Shown: in pieces, positions 19,401-27,771 of the stretch
How positions within the stretch are numbered: position 1 is the first letter of the stretch
Layout: each line of letters opens with the position of its first letter
Assembly: GCA_016288005.1 (NCBI GenBank)
Contig: JAEEXY010000015.1
Span: forward strand, 1-51,546
Length of the DNA: 51,546 nucleotides
Source: Lachnospiraceae bacterium
Lineage (GTDB): Bacteria; Bacillota; Clostridia; Lachnospirales; Lachnospiraceae
Direction of reading: 5' to 3'
Notes under the pieces: generated by a model
Told to the model about the DNA's origin: nothing
Seen by the model: the letters and a program-made list of their open reading frames with translations, nothing else
The model's database searches: none
Made by a program: the position numbers and the translations under genes

Positions 19401-19674
19401 CGGGCTTGAGATAAAGTTCGCGCCCACACTAAGCGGCAGCTTCTTTAAGGAAGACGGTACCGCGTCATGGACATTTATGGGACAGTGCAGGATCGTTTAC
19501 CACAACGCTTCGCGCAGGGCGACCTACGGCGACAATGCCGCAAGGATCACATCGATGAAGCTGCTTACAACCCACGGACAGGTGATCGGGATCGAAGGCG
19601 ATACACTTTCGGGTGAAAACGCCGGGCTGCTCCGTTCGGGCGGCATCGTAAGGATCGACGCTGTTTTGGAATAA
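16483..19674 (+). CDS. Large beta-glucan phosphorylase of the GH94/GH149/GH161 group (probably beta-1,3-glucan phosphorylase)
   Basis: The GTG at 16483 behind GAGGAAGAG gives 1063 residues without a signal peptide, so it is cytoplasmic. It would release glucose 1-phosphate from the non-reducing end of beta-1,3-oligoglucans. The N-terminal beta-sandwich (FSSFLPGLTGEDGIPMWAFYTNRGQAIASLGV) and helical (alpha/alpha)6 core resemble GH94-clan phosphorylases, with the expected general-acid Asp in GWND (Asp638). The length exceeds GH94 cellobiose and laminaribiose phosphorylases (about 800 residues) and fits GH149/GH161 beta-1,3-glucan phosphorylases. I favour GH161 from length and context; GH94 cellodextrin-type cannot be excluded. 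It works with the second phosphorylase at 21627. Confidence 0.75.
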   Translation: MNDYRINEGDFILENYDRKAPFSSFLPGLTGEDGIPMWAFYTNRGQAIASLGVNSKAEAIIEFNPACTEYENTALKGYRTFIRTEDGVYEPFRYVGKAKRTMTVRKNSLRIEEDSPEYGLKITVDYFILPKEPLGALVRRVKLENRSGADRSVEVLDGAAKIIPRGISNGQFQEMGNLFKSWTAIGNIEKNAPIFAMRASTEDSAKVDEIKDGYFYACVYEGKTAPFICDSDEIFGWDTSLCVPAGFEEKGLDGIPFCREVVNKVPCAFTPIKATIGANGAVAWTSYLGFAPSAQTVNERLLWYLDEGFSRRKLEEANELAEELTADVRTETSSAAFDKYIEQCYLDNFLRGGYPVLMGDSVLYLYSRKHGDPERDYNFFTIEGGYYSQGNGNFRDVCQNRRNDVFFCPGLKDYNIRYFVSLMQMDGYNPLEIRPATFSVKTGKMGKALSLLQDACDSAVCGSILEGNFKPAEIFKAVEKCGAKLRRNPKELAEELIPLCDEHIEAGALEGYWSDHWDYLMDLIESFASVWPDRIDELMSSKGYRFYDSDMVVRPRSETYVYDNGKVCQYESMKRTPEKASEEGFVPGATNWKRNADGSFVEIGFAEKLFTLVLNKFSTLDSYGMGVEMEGGKPGWNDAMNGLPAMFASSMPETFELRRLAGFLAGNVGNADLELPAEVVKYYEDIAELVREYPLPLPAEEEEDGNEGNADFIYWDRCAAAREEYRSIIAKPLCGAMKTIAAGEAKAFLAAVLARLDAGIEKAAVLYGNKIPTYFTFEPTSYDEHVNREEGRIHVKVKGFRAGFVPRFLEGPARYLAMKAGSKTGFSPDAAGVHADVLASGLYDTKLKMFKTSESIEDLSLGYGRIRAFTPGWLERESIFLHMEYKYLYALQKNGLYDEFYDAMKTAFIPFMDPGVYGRSILENSSFIASSANPDERVHGRGFVARLSGSTTEVISMYIRMFAGERLFTVGGNGLEIKFAPTLSGSFFKEDGTASWTFMGQCRIVYHNASRRATYGDNAARITSMKLLTTHGQVIGIEGDTLSGENAGLLRSGGIVRIDAVLE

Positions 19675-19689
19675 GATAAGAGGGATCGT

Positions 19690-20601
19690 ATGAAATACTG
19701 GAAAAATGATAAGGGTATATGCTATTCCGGATTCCGCGAGGGACAGAGCCCGCGGACCGGCATATGCCCGAGTTACGCCGAGGTGGAGGAGGATCTGAGG
19801 ATCCTCGTTGCCGACGGCTATAAATATATCAGGATGTATGAGCCCAACGCGCATGCGCGCACGGCCTTAAGGGTCATCAGGGACAATAAGCTCCCTTTGC
19901 GCATGATGCTTGGCATAGACCCGAAAAGAGAATTCAACAATATAGGCTGCCCGTGGCTCAAGGAAAGCCTGAACGCCGCGAGACTCCAGAAGAATGCGGC
20001 GGCGAACGACAGGGCGATCAGGAATCTGATAACCCTGGCAAATGAGTATCCCGATGAGATCATGTGCGTATCGGTGGGCAATGAGAACCGTCCCGGCTGG
20101 GGCGCGGATCTCGTGACCGCGGACCGTCTGATCGAGTTCGCGACGGCTCTCAGGGCCGGCTGCAAACAGCCGATTACCTATAACGAGGGTACATCGGAGT
20201 GGCTGCAGCTGGAAGATCTGGTAGAAAAGATCGATATCATCTCGATCCACAGCTACCCGCTCTGGAACGGTATATCCTCCGACAAAGCGCTGGCCGCCAA
20301 TCAGGAGGACTACAGGATGATCAAGGCGCGCTATCCCGAAAAGGAAGTGATTTTCACCGAGTGCGGATGGGCGACCATGAGCAACGGAAAATCGATGGAC
20401 AGCACACAGGCCAACGAAGAAACTCAGGTACAGTACCTGACATCTCTCTGGGAATGGGCGGAGGCCGAGGACATCGGAGTATTCGTATTTGAAGCATTTG
20501 ACGAGCCCTGGAAGGGCGGAGACGATGAAAACGAGCCCGAGAAGCATTGGGGCATCTACAACGTGAACAGGACCAAAAAAAGTGCGTGGGTGAGGGAATA
20601 A
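19690..20601 (+). CDS. GH17-type beta-1,3-glucanase/glucosyltransferase, cytoplasmic
   Basis: The 303-residue protein starts at 19690 behind AGAGGGA and has no signal peptide. The two family landmarks are visible: SVGNE with acid/base Glu132 and FTECGWAT with nucleophile Glu224, on an (alpha/beta)8 barrel. GH17 enzymes cleave or transfer beta-1,3-glucan chains. A cytoplasmic location is unusual for a degradative GH17 and suggests trimming of imported long oligosaccharides or intracellular transglucosylation. It sits between the large phosphorylase and the LacI regulator in the same operon. Confidence 0.82.
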   Translation: MKYWKNDKGICYSGFREGQSPRTGICPSYAEVEEDLRILVADGYKYIRMYEPNAHARTALRVIRDNKLPLRMMLGIDPKREFNNIGCPWLKESLNAARLQKNAAANDRAIRNLITLANEYPDEIMCVSVGNENRPGWGADLVTADRLIEFATALRAGCKQPITYNEGTSEWLQLEDLVEKIDIISIHSYPLWNGISSDKALAANQEDYRMIKARYPEKEVIFTECGWATMSNGKSMDSTQANEETQVQYLTSLWEWAEAEDIGVFVFEAFDEPWKGGDDENEPEKHWGIYNVNRTKKSAWVRE

Positions 20602-20607
20602 AACGAT

Positions 20608-21609
20608 ATGGTTACGATCAAGGATGTTGCGCGCGAATCGCATGTAGCGATCTCTACGGTATCTAATGTACTGAACAATGTCGGAAACGTCAGCGAAGAG
20701 ACGACCAAGCGCGTGCTTGAGACCGTTGAAAGGCTCAAGTACGTTCCGAACGTCAATGCGAAGTATCTGAAGACCAGTAAAAAGAATACGGTCGGACTTT
20801 TCCTGTCGAGCGTACAGGGAGATTTCTACAGACAGCTGGTGCAGGCGGTCCATCTGCAGTGCAAGATGAACGGCTATGTGCTTAACATTTATGTAAGCAA
20901 TGAGAATACCAGCGAAGAGATATACAGCATGATCTTAAGCTCGGGCGTTGAAGGCGCGATCATAATGAACGACGGCTTCGGCGACAATTACATCGAGAGG
21001 CTTGAGCGCATCAACATGCCTATCGTGTTCATCGACCGCGAATACTGCTCGGAAAAGGTATCGAGCGTTGTCATAGACAATGCGAGCGGCGCCGAGCAGG
21101 CAGTCGAATACCTCATCAAGATGGGACACAAGCGCATCGGCTATGTCCACGGAGTACCGAATTTCGATGAAAAGGCCCGTTTCGAGGCATATAAGAGGAC
21201 ACTCGCGAGATACAATTTCCCGGTCGAGGAGAAATTCATCCTGAACGGTTACTTCGAAGAAGCGATCGCGTACAGCGAGATGTATCTGCTGCTCGTACGC
21301 GGCGGTGAGCTGCCCGACGCTTTCTTCTGCGCGAACGATGAAATGGCGTGGGGCTGTATCCGCGCGATGAAGCAGATGGGCATACAGGTGCCCGAGCAGG
21401 TGAGCGTGATCGGTTTTGACGATACGATCCTTGCGCAATACTACAGGCCGGGTCTTACCACGATCCATTCACCTGTCGTAGAGCTCGGCAGCAAGAGCGC
21501 GACCGAGGTCATCAGACTGATCAGGCGCGAGGGACTCGACGAGGGCATGAGCATCAGGCTGAAGCCCGAGCTGGTCCTCAGAGACTCCTGCAGGCTTTCG
21601 GGAAACTGA
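20608..21609 (+). CDS. LacI/GalR-family transcriptional regulator
   Basis: The 333-residue protein starts with a classical LacI helix-turn-helix (VTIKDVARESHVAISTVSNVLNN), a hinge helix region (PNVNAKYLKTSKKNTVGLF) and a periplasmic-binding-type effector domain (SVIGFDDTILAQYYRPGLTTI). It lies inside the operon, six bases after the GH17 stop, so it would be autoregulated. The ACGT-centred palindromes around the operon promoter at 2119-2147 are the obvious candidate operators. Effector identity is unknown; laminaribiose or another beta-glucan oligosaccharide is likely from context. Confidence 0.9.
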   Translation: MVTIKDVARESHVAISTVSNVLNNVGNVSEETTKRVLETVERLKYVPNVNAKYLKTSKKNTVGLFLSSVQGDFYRQLVQAVHLQCKMNGYVLNIYVSNENTSEEIYSMILSSGVEGAIIMNDGFGDNYIERLERINMPIVFIDREYCSEKVSSVVIDNASGAEQAVEYLIKMGHKRIGYVHGVPNFDEKARFEAYKRTLARYNFPVEEKFILNGYFEEAIAYSEMYLLLVRGGELPDAFFCANDEMAWGCIRAMKQMGIQVPEQVSVIGFDDTILAQYYRPGLTTIHSPVVELGSKSATEVIRLIRREGLDEGMSIRLKPELVLRDSCRLSGN

Positions 21610-21626
21610 TAATAACGGGATTTACG

Positions 21627-24134
21627 GTGAACGGCATGGGATATACATTTCTTGACGATAAAGGAACATTTGAGCTTAAAGGCGCGGGCGCGAACTCGTA
21701 CCTGTATTTTCCGCTGTGCAATGAAGCGGGGCTGATGGGCAGCATAACGCCCGACGGCGGCGGAGATCTGATGCTCGATCAGAATCACTTCATACTGCCT
21801 CCGACAAGCTCGTTCGACCTTCATAACAATAAGAGCAAGAGGAATTTCTGGCTCAGGTTTGAGGACGGCGCGTTAAGGTCCGCGCTCGGAGCTTCCGTTT
21901 GGCAGAAAGCGGACGGAACAGGCCCCGAAACGATAACGGTACGCGCGGGGCTTTTGTGGCATGAGAGCATTCTCGATATCGCATACGGTGAAAAAAAGCT
22001 CCGCTCCGAGGTTTTGAGCTTTATACCCGCTGACGCGACAAAGGCGCAGATCATGCGCGTAAGGCTCACCAATACCGGAGAGGCTGCGGCCGTATTCGAA
22101 GCGGCGGCAGTGATACCCATGTACGGACGCTCGGCGGTGAACCTGCGCGATCACAGGCACGTGACCAGCCTGCTGAACCGCATCACGACGGAGGAATACG
22201 GAGTGAGGCTTAAGCCGACGCTCAGCTTTGACGAGAGAGGACATCTGAAGAACACAACCGAGTATTTTGTCCTCGGATGCGACGGAAACGGAGAGGCCCC
22301 CGCGGCATTCCTGCCTACGGTCGATCATGTGATCGGAGAAGGCGGAGACTATGAATATCCCCGCGGTATGATCTGCGAAAAGGGCAGTACGCTGGCATTG
22401 AACGGTGTTTCATCGTGGGAAAACTTTGAGGGAGTTGAGGCAGCAGGCGGTCTGATATTTGAAAAATGCAGCTTAGAGCCCGGTAAGAGCTGTGAATATA
22501 TGATTTTTATCGGCGCCAGAGAGGCAGATGACGCTTATAACGGTGCCGAAGAGATAATAAACAGGTTCGGGAGCGGTGAAAAAGCAGAGACTGCGCTCGA
22601 AGAAAACGCAAAGTTCTGGCTGGAAAAGGCAAGAGCGGGACTGGGGCACAGACATGGTGCCCCGGGTCTGAGTAATTACAAACTCTGGGTCGCTGCGGAG
22701 CCGGTGCTTCGAAGGATATTCGGCTGCTCGTTCCTGCCTTACCACGACTACGGCAAGGGCGGACGCGGATGGAGAGACCTGTGGCAGGACTGCCTGGCAC
22801 TGATGCTCGGAGATCCGGGATCGGTCAGGGACCTGCTGATCAATAATTTCGCCGGAGTCAGGGCGGACGGAACCAATGCCACGATCATCGGCAGCAAACC
22901 CGGTGAGTTCATAGCGGACCGCAACGGTATCGCGAGAGTCTGGATGGACCACGGAGTATGGCCCTGGATCACGATGCAGCTCTATATCGAGCTCTCGGGC
23001 GATACCGGAGTCATGGATACCGAGCAGGTATATTTTAAGGACAGACTGTGCATGAGAGCAAAGGCTGCGGACGACGCGGACGACGGCATCTACGACGCGG
23101 CAGACGGCGCTCCGAAGACACTCCTTCGCAGCGCGGACGGCGGTATCTACTGCGGAAGCGTCCTCGAGCATGTCCTGATGATGCACATAACGACCGCCTG
23201 TGAGACCGGCGATCACGGAAATATGCTGCTGCGCGGCGCGGACTGGAACGATGCGCTCGATATGGCTCCGGACAGGGGCGAGAGTGTCGCTTTTACGGCG
23301 GCCTATGCGGGCAATCTTAAAACGCTCGCGGAGTTTATCGCAAAGAAGGGCGGCAGCGTAAAGCTGCTGGCTGAGCTTTCGGAGCTTACGGATAAGCTGT
23401 ATGAGATATGCCGCGATCCGAACGGAGACAGCGATGCCGCAAAGATAAAGGAAACATCCGCGAAAAAACGTGAGATACTTAATAAATACTGTGACAGTGT
23501 GCGCCATACGGTTTCGGGGAAGACGGTTGAACGTGATTCAACAGAGTTGGCCGCAGAGCTCAGATGCATCGCGGACTCGGTCATGGAACATATAAGAGCT
23601 CATGAGAAGCTCGTGAGCGGCGAGTATACCTGGTTTAACGGCTATTACGACAACGAGTGCAAGGCTGCGGAGAGTATTGAGGACGGCAGGCTGATGCTCA
23701 CGGGCGCGGTATTTACGATAATGTCCGGGACAGCTCCCGACGGGGATATTCCCGGTATGCTTAAAGCCGCCGAACGCTTCCTTTTCCGCGAGGAGATCGG
23801 AGGCTGCAGGCTCAATACCCGCTTTTCCGACGAGGAGGCCTATGCGCACAAGCTTGGGCGAATGTTCGGATTTGCTTACGGGACAAAGGAAAACGGCGCG
23901 GTATTCTGCCATATGGCCGTAATGTTCGCGTATGCGCTGCTGATCAGGGGCTTTGCCGATGCCGCCGACAGGGTGATCGACGCGCTCATCGGCCAGAGCA
24001 TGGATTTTGAGGAAGCAAGGATATATCCCGGCATCCCGGAGTATTTTGACGCGAACGGACGCGGCATGTATCCGTATCTTACGGGAGCGGCGAGCTGGCT
24101 GCTGCTGTACTGGTACAGACGCGGGAACAGATGA
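21627..24134 (+). CDS. GH94-family disaccharide phosphorylase (probably laminaribiose phosphorylase)
   Basis: The 835-residue cytoplasmic protein has the GH94 architecture: N-terminal beta-sandwich, helical linker and (alpha/alpha)6 barrel with GRGWRDLWQD and ADWND. Asp542 of DWND is the expected general acid. GH94 enzymes split beta-linked disaccharides with phosphate into glucose 1-phosphate and glucose. Laminaribiose is favoured over cellobiose only because of the beta-1,3-glucan context. The GTG at 21627 is used here; an ATG nine bases later is equally possible because the ribosome-binding site is weak. Its stop overlaps an ATG (ATGA) at 24131. Confidence 0.8.
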   Translation: MNGMGYTFLDDKGTFELKGAGANSYLYFPLCNEAGLMGSITPDGGGDLMLDQNHFILPPTSSFDLHNNKSKRNFWLRFEDGALRSALGASVWQKADGTGPETITVRAGLLWHESILDIAYGEKKLRSEVLSFIPADATKAQIMRVRLTNTGEAAAVFEAAAVIPMYGRSAVNLRDHRHVTSLLNRITTEEYGVRLKPTLSFDERGHLKNTTEYFVLGCDGNGEAPAAFLPTVDHVIGEGGDYEYPRGMICEKGSTLALNGVSSWENFEGVEAAGGLIFEKCSLEPGKSCEYMIFIGAREADDAYNGAEEIINRFGSGEKAETALEENAKFWLEKARAGLGHRHGAPGLSNYKLWVAAEPVLRRIFGCSFLPYHDYGKGGRGWRDLWQDCLALMLGDPGSVRDLLINNFAGVRADGTNATIIGSKPGEFIADRNGIARVWMDHGVWPWITMQLYIELSGDTGVMDTEQVYFKDRLCMRAKAADDADDGIYDAADGAPKTLLRSADGGIYCGSVLEHVLMMHITTACETGDHGNMLLRGADWNDALDMAPDRGESVAFTAAYAGNLKTLAEFIAKKGGSVKLLAELSELTDKLYEICRDPNGDSDAAKIKETSAKKREILNKYCDSVRHTVSGKTVERDSTELAAELRCIADSVMEHIRAHEKLVSGEYTWFNGYYDNECKAAESIEDGRLMLTGAVFTIMSGTAPDGDIPGMLKAAERFLFREEIGGCRLNTRFSDEEAYAHKLGRMFGFAYGTKENGAVFCHMAVMFAYALLIRGFADAADRVIDALIGQSMDFEEARIYPGIPEYFDANGRGMYPYLTGAASWLLLYWYRRGNR

Positions 24135-24160
24135 AAACAAAGGAAGAGGAGAGTAACGAA

Positions 24161-25474
24161 ATGAAGGCATTTATCACCGATTACAACAACAACAGATTCT
24201 GGCAGGAAATGCCTGAGTTTGAAAAAGGCGAGAACGCGATGAGGACTGTCCGCGTGTACAGGGACTGCAAATACCAGACGATCCGCGGCTTCGGCGGCGC
24301 ATTTACGCAGGCGAGCGGATACAGCTACAATCTGCTGCCCGAGGATAAACGCGAGGAATTTGTTAAGGCATATTTCTCCGAAGAGGGCCTCGCGTACAAT
24401 CTCGGACGCATACATATCAACAGCTGTGATTTTGCGCTCGGAAACTATATCTACATCAAAGGCGAGGACGATCCGCTGGATAATTTTGACCTGTCCATCG
24501 ACGAGAAATACATCCTTCCCCTGCTCAAGGCAGCGGAAAAGTACGGAGAGATCGAGCTTTTCGCGACTCCCTGGAGCCCGCCCGCGTACATGAAGACCAA
24601 CGACGATATGAACCACGGCGGAAGGCTTAAGAAAGAGTATTACGGCAAGTGGGCGGATTATATCGTAAAATTCGTCCTGGAGATGAAAAAGCGCGGAGCA
24701 AATATCGTGAGGATGTCGATCCAGAATGAGCCCGCAGCCGTACAGACATGGGATTCATGCATCTACGATGCCGAAGAGGAAGGCATTTTTGCGGCTTCGT
24801 TCCTCGGACCGAAGCTCGAAGAGGCGGGACTCGGGGATATCAGACTCTTTGTATGGGATCACAACAAAGAGATGCTCTGGGACCGCGCAAAGGGTTCCAT
24901 GAGCGTAAAGGATGCCGATAAATATATCAAAGGCTTTGCGTTCCACTGGTACACCGGAGATCATTTTGACGCGATCGGCATCACACACGACGCATTCCCC
25001 GACAAGGAGCTGTTCTTTACCGAGGGCTGCGTGGAATACAGCCGTTTTGCGGATTCCGGTGAAGTAGGAAAGGCAGAGATGTACGCGCACGACATGCTCG
25101 GAAACCTGAATGCGGGAGCGAACGGCATCATCGACTGGAACCTGCTGCTCGATTCCAAGGGCGGCCCCAATCATGTGCAGAATTACTGTGCCGCGCCCGT
25201 TATGTGCAGGGAGGATTTCTCTGATTTTGAGAAGCGCCTCAGCTACTACTACATCGGGCATTTCAGCCGTTATATCAGGAAAGGCGCAGTTCGCCTCGCA
25301 ACATCGAGATTTACCGACACGGTCGAGGCAGGCGCGTTTGAGAATCCCGACGGCAGCGTTGCTGTACTGCTGCTCAACCGCACGGACAGCGATAACCGGT
25401 TCTGCCTGACCGACGGTGCTGAGAGCAAGACATTTACCCTGCCCGCGCACAGCATTGTGACGGTACTTATGTAA
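24161..25474 (+). CDS. GH30-family beta-glucosidase/glucanase, cytoplasmic
   Basis: The ATG at 24161 follows AGGAAGAGGAG with good spacing and gives 437 residues; an ATG at 24131 overlapping the previous stop is an alternative with a poorer site. The GH30 barrel and flanking beta domain are recognisable (RGFGGAFTQASGY, TPWSPPAYMKTN). Acid/base Glu190 lies in IQNEP and nucleophile Glu288 in FFTEG. No signal peptide is present, so it would act on imported oligosaccharides, for example at beta-1,6 branches or on beta-glucosides that phosphorylases leave. It is the last gene of the glucan operon; no terminator is visible before the next promoter at 25478. Confidence 0.87.
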   Translation: MKAFITDYNNNRFWQEMPEFEKGENAMRTVRVYRDCKYQTIRGFGGAFTQASGYSYNLLPEDKREEFVKAYFSEEGLAYNLGRIHINSCDFALGNYIYIKGEDDPLDNFDLSIDEKYILPLLKAAEKYGEIELFATPWSPPAYMKTNDDMNHGGRLKKEYYGKWADYIVKFVLEMKKRGANIVRMSIQNEPAAVQTWDSCIYDAEEEGIFAASFLGPKLEEAGLGDIRLFVWDHNKEMLWDRAKGSMSVKDADKYIKGFAFHWYTGDHFDAIGITHDAFPDKELFFTEGCVEYSRFADSGEVGKAEMYAHDMLGNLNAGANGIIDWNLLLDSKGGPNHVQNYCAAPVMCREDFSDFEKRLSYYYIGHFSRYIRKGAVRLATSRFTDTVEAGAFENPDGSVAVLLLNRTDSDNRFCLTDGAESKTFTLPAHSIVTVLM

Positions 25475-25477
25475 ATC

Positions 25478-25505
25478 TTGACACGGACCGATAATCTGAT
25501 ATAAT
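25478..25505 (+). promoter_or_regulatory. Near-consensus promoter of the XRE gene
   Basis: TTGACA (25478-25483) and TATAAT (25500-25505) are both consensus, 16 bp apart, only three bases after the GH30 stop. The leader to the ATG at 25676 would be about 160 nt and contains possible pairing (GCATCC with GGATGC, about 25570-25616). Confidence 0.85.
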
Positions 25506-25512
25506 CATTTCT

Positions 25513-25523
25513 TGTTCGGAACA
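25513..25523. promoter_or_regulatory. Possible operator just downstream of the XRE promoter
   Basis: TGTTC-G-GAACA is an odd-length perfect palindrome at the predicted transcription start. It could be an autoregulatory site for the XRE protein; this is inferred from position only. Confidence 0.35.
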
Positions 25524-25675
25524 GGATAAACAGTTCGACAACAACAGAAAATACATGATGATACAGCCTTGCATCCCCCGGAGACAGAGGTGTCGAAAGC
25601 GTATACGCAGAGGATGCTGTAATTTAAAGGACCCGTTTGACTTTGGAACCACGATTACACAAGGAGGCGATAATT

Positions 25676-26068
25676 ATGGATTATCCGGTACTGGACGCGC
25701 AGGCTACCGGCGCGCGTATCAAAGAACTCAGGGTAGCAAACCACCTGAGGGTCGAGGACATAGCACGTTTCATGGGCTTTGAGTCCGAGCAGGCTGTCTA
25801 CAAATGGCAGCGCGGCGAGAGTCTCCCGACCGTAGATAACCTCTACGCGCTCAGCTTTCTGCTGGGTACCACGGTGGACGACATATTGAGAGGCAAAAAA
25901 GAGAAGAGCGAAAGCCCTTCTCTTCCTTTATTTGTACGCACTTTTTTTCTGCCAGAAAAAAACTGTTGTGATAATAGGTATAATAAACATGACAGAAACT
26001 ATGAGAACTGCAGAACCCAAGGAGATATTTGCTGTTATTTCATTGGGAACCGGTCCGTAAAAGTCTGA
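25676..26068 (+). CDS. XRE-family helix-turn-helix regulator with an atypical C-terminal tail
   Basis: The ATG at 25676 follows AAGGAGG; the frame encodes 130 residues. Residues about 10-70 are a Cro/C1-type helix-turn-helix (TGARIKELRVANHLRVEDIARFMGF, VYKWQRGESLPTVDNLYALSFLLGTTVDDIL), a small DNA-binding protein common in Lachnospiraceae. After about residue 72 the frame runs through the 32-bp direct repeat at 25891-25922 and then antisense to the 3' end of the permease gene at 25928. The last 40 or so residues (Cys/Asn/Arg-rich) therefore look like a fortuitous extension created by the island, not a conserved domain. Confidence 0.8.
   Translation: MDYPVLDAQATGARIKELRVANHLRVEDIARFMGFESEQAVYKWQRGESLPTVDNLYALSFLLGTTVDDILRGKKEKSESPSLPLFVRTFFLPEKNCCDNRYNKHDRNYENCRTQGDICCYFIGNRSVKV
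25891..25922. repeat. Left 32-bp direct repeat (island boundary; also a terminator)
   Basis: This 32-bp segment is identical to 30599-30630. It contains a stem-loop (GAGAAGAGC with GCCCTTCTC around GAAA). Read on the minus strand it ends in TTTTTT and serves as terminator for the permease gene that stops at 25928. The identity, 4708 bp apart, at both edges of an AT-rich block suggests an insertion-site duplication. Confidence 0.8.
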
Positions 26069-26842
26069 TAAGCGCGTTGCAATATTGTAGATTGCGTTCT
26101 TGGGCTCATAGGCTGTCGGGATTATGTTAAAAAACCAAAGTAATCCGGTAAAAACTACAGGGACAACCGGCGTTTTTGATATATAACTGAGGCTGAAGCC
26201 TATTTCCAAAAAGATCACCAAGCATACGATGAGAAAGAGCGCCTGTAAAATGACTTCGCCCGGGTCAGCATGCAGTGCATCGGAGATATTGATATACTCT
26301 GATGCGGCAATAGCGGTTGCCTTATCAAAAAATATATGTGACATGACCATATAAAGTATGATAGATACGAATGTAAGAGCTACAGCCAATGTAAGCATCA
26401 TGGCCTGTTTTGAAATAAAATAGTGCCATTTGCCCTCTCTTGCTATTCTTATACGCATAACATGTGAGGACATGTCTAGAAAAACAGTCATAGCCCCGAT
26501 AACGGTCATAATAAGCGGCAGAATATAAAACCCATATTCGACACATAATGAAAAAGCGTTGTTCGGAGCCAGTGAATTGATTATTTCTTCAATCCTAAGT
26601 TTTCTCCAAAGGAGTGAGTTCACGTCTCCGTCACTGTACAACGGTTCCTGCAGTATTTGCTCAAATCTTTCTTTGTCAGATATAAGCTCTTTCGAGTGCT
26701 CAAAGCTGAGACGCTCCGTTTTTAGAGAGGATATGCTAAGAGAAGCGAACACAACAAAAGATCCACAGATGAATAGCATCGTGAAAAAGATCATTCCTGT
26801 GTGAAGCCATGTTTTTAAATCTGTTTTGAATGAAGTAAGCAT
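25928..26842 (-). CDS. ABC-2-like permease subunit, second of two paralogues
   Basis: The 304-residue membrane protein has an N-terminal helix, a roughly 85-residue extracytoplasmic loop and about five further helices near the C terminus, an ABC-2 exporter-like topology. It is a paralogue of the neighbouring permease: LVLYG-like motifs differ, but LPLIMTVIGAMTVFLDMS...MRIRIAREGKW matches FPLLLTVIGALVVKSDMS...MRSRISREGRI. It is the last gene of the ATPase-permease-permease operon, and its stop codon abuts the left direct repeat, which forms its terminator. Substrate unknown; peptides or lipids are typical. Confidence 0.8.
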   Translation of the reverse strand: MLTSFKTDLKTWLHTGMIFFTMLFICGSFVVFASLSISSLKTERLSFEHSKELISDKERFEQILQEPLYSDGDVNSLLWRKLRIEEIINSLAPNNAFSLCVEYGFYILPLIMTVIGAMTVFLDMSSHVMRIRIAREGKWHYFISKQAMMLTLAVALTFVSIILYMVMSHIFFDKATAIAASEYINISDALHADPGEVILQALFLIVCLVIFLEIGFSLSYISKTPVVPVVFTGLLWFFNIIPTAYEPKNAIYNIATRLSDFYGPVPNEITANISLGSAVLIVSVMFIIPIITTVFFWQKKSAYK

Positions 26843-26850
26843 CTTGTCCC

Positions 26851-27771
26851 CTATCGGTAGGCGCTGCGAAAACGATAAATGATCATTGCTATACTAAACG
26901 GTATGATCAGCAGCAATGTAATGATCCAAATGACAGCTGACTGGCTGATATCTGTACAGGAATAATGCACGATGCCTTGAAAATCGCACATTTTAGTGAT
27001 GATATTCGCTATGGCATTTTGCGGAGTGTATCTGTACACCGGCATGACATAAAATGCGACCAAAGCCATGCCTGTAGGAATCAGGATCGACTTTGTGATC
27101 AAGGCCAGGCAGAAGCCCAATTCCAAAAACAGCAGTATATAAAAAGCAAAAAATACAATCTGAGTGAAGCGATTGCCAAGGTTTGCATAACTGTTCCCGG
27201 TCATATCAAACATACTGAATGTTTTCTGGTTGGATATATATTTATAGAGCAAAAATGTAATGCAATAATCAGCCAATACTCCGAGAATAACGCAGCCCAT
27301 ACACATGCCCCAAAGCACGGTCTGCTTACTCCACAGATAATTAATTCGTCCTTCCCTGGAAATCCTTGAACGCATAATGCCGTGACTCATATCGCTTTTG
27401 ACGACAAGTGCGCCTATAACAGTCAACAGAAGCGGAAAAAAGAAATAGCCCATTTCCATGCAATATGACAGCGCATGTTTCGGATTAATGGCATGAAGAT
27501 GTGATTCGGCGCTTTTCAGTTCCTGAATCAGACGATCACCGTTCGGCTCCCATTTCGCACCGTTTTCTGTGAAGTTTTCTATAAACTTGTCATGCATTCC
27601 CATCTCGGCAGCAGTGCTTTCCACTAACAAAAGAGAACGATTTGTAATCATAAATGTTCTGTATGAGGCATAAACCCCAAAGGCAAAAACAAATATGACC
27701 GAAGCAAGAACTAGCAGTATTCTGCCTGAATACAGCCAGGTTTTAAGCTCGGTCATGATGGATTTCTTCAC
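26851..27771 (-). CDS. ABC-2-like permease subunit, first of two paralogues
   Basis: The 306-residue protein has the same layout as its downstream paralogue: one N-terminal helix, a hydrophilic outer loop, then about five helices. Its start overlaps the ATPase gene by 29 bp, so the two are translationally coupled. Two different permeases with one ATPase suggest a heterodimeric exporter, as in peptide-export or bacteriocin self-protection transporters. Overall use of AAA, ATA and TTT codons differs from genes outside the island. Confidence 0.8.
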   Translation of the reverse strand: MKKSIMTELKTWLYSGRILLVLASVIFVFAFGVYASYRTFMITNRSLLLVESTAAEMGMHDKFIENFTENGAKWEPNGDRLIQELKSAESHLHAINPKHALSYCMEMGYFFFPLLLTVIGALVVKSDMSHGIMRSRISREGRINYLWSKQTVLWGMCMGCVILGVLADYCITFLLYKYISNQKTFSMFDMTGNSYANLGNRFTQIVFFAFYILLFLELGFCLALITKSILIPTGMALVAFYVMPVYRYTPQNAIANIITKMCDFQGIVHYSCTDISQSAVIWIITLLLIIPFSIAMIIYRFRSAYR

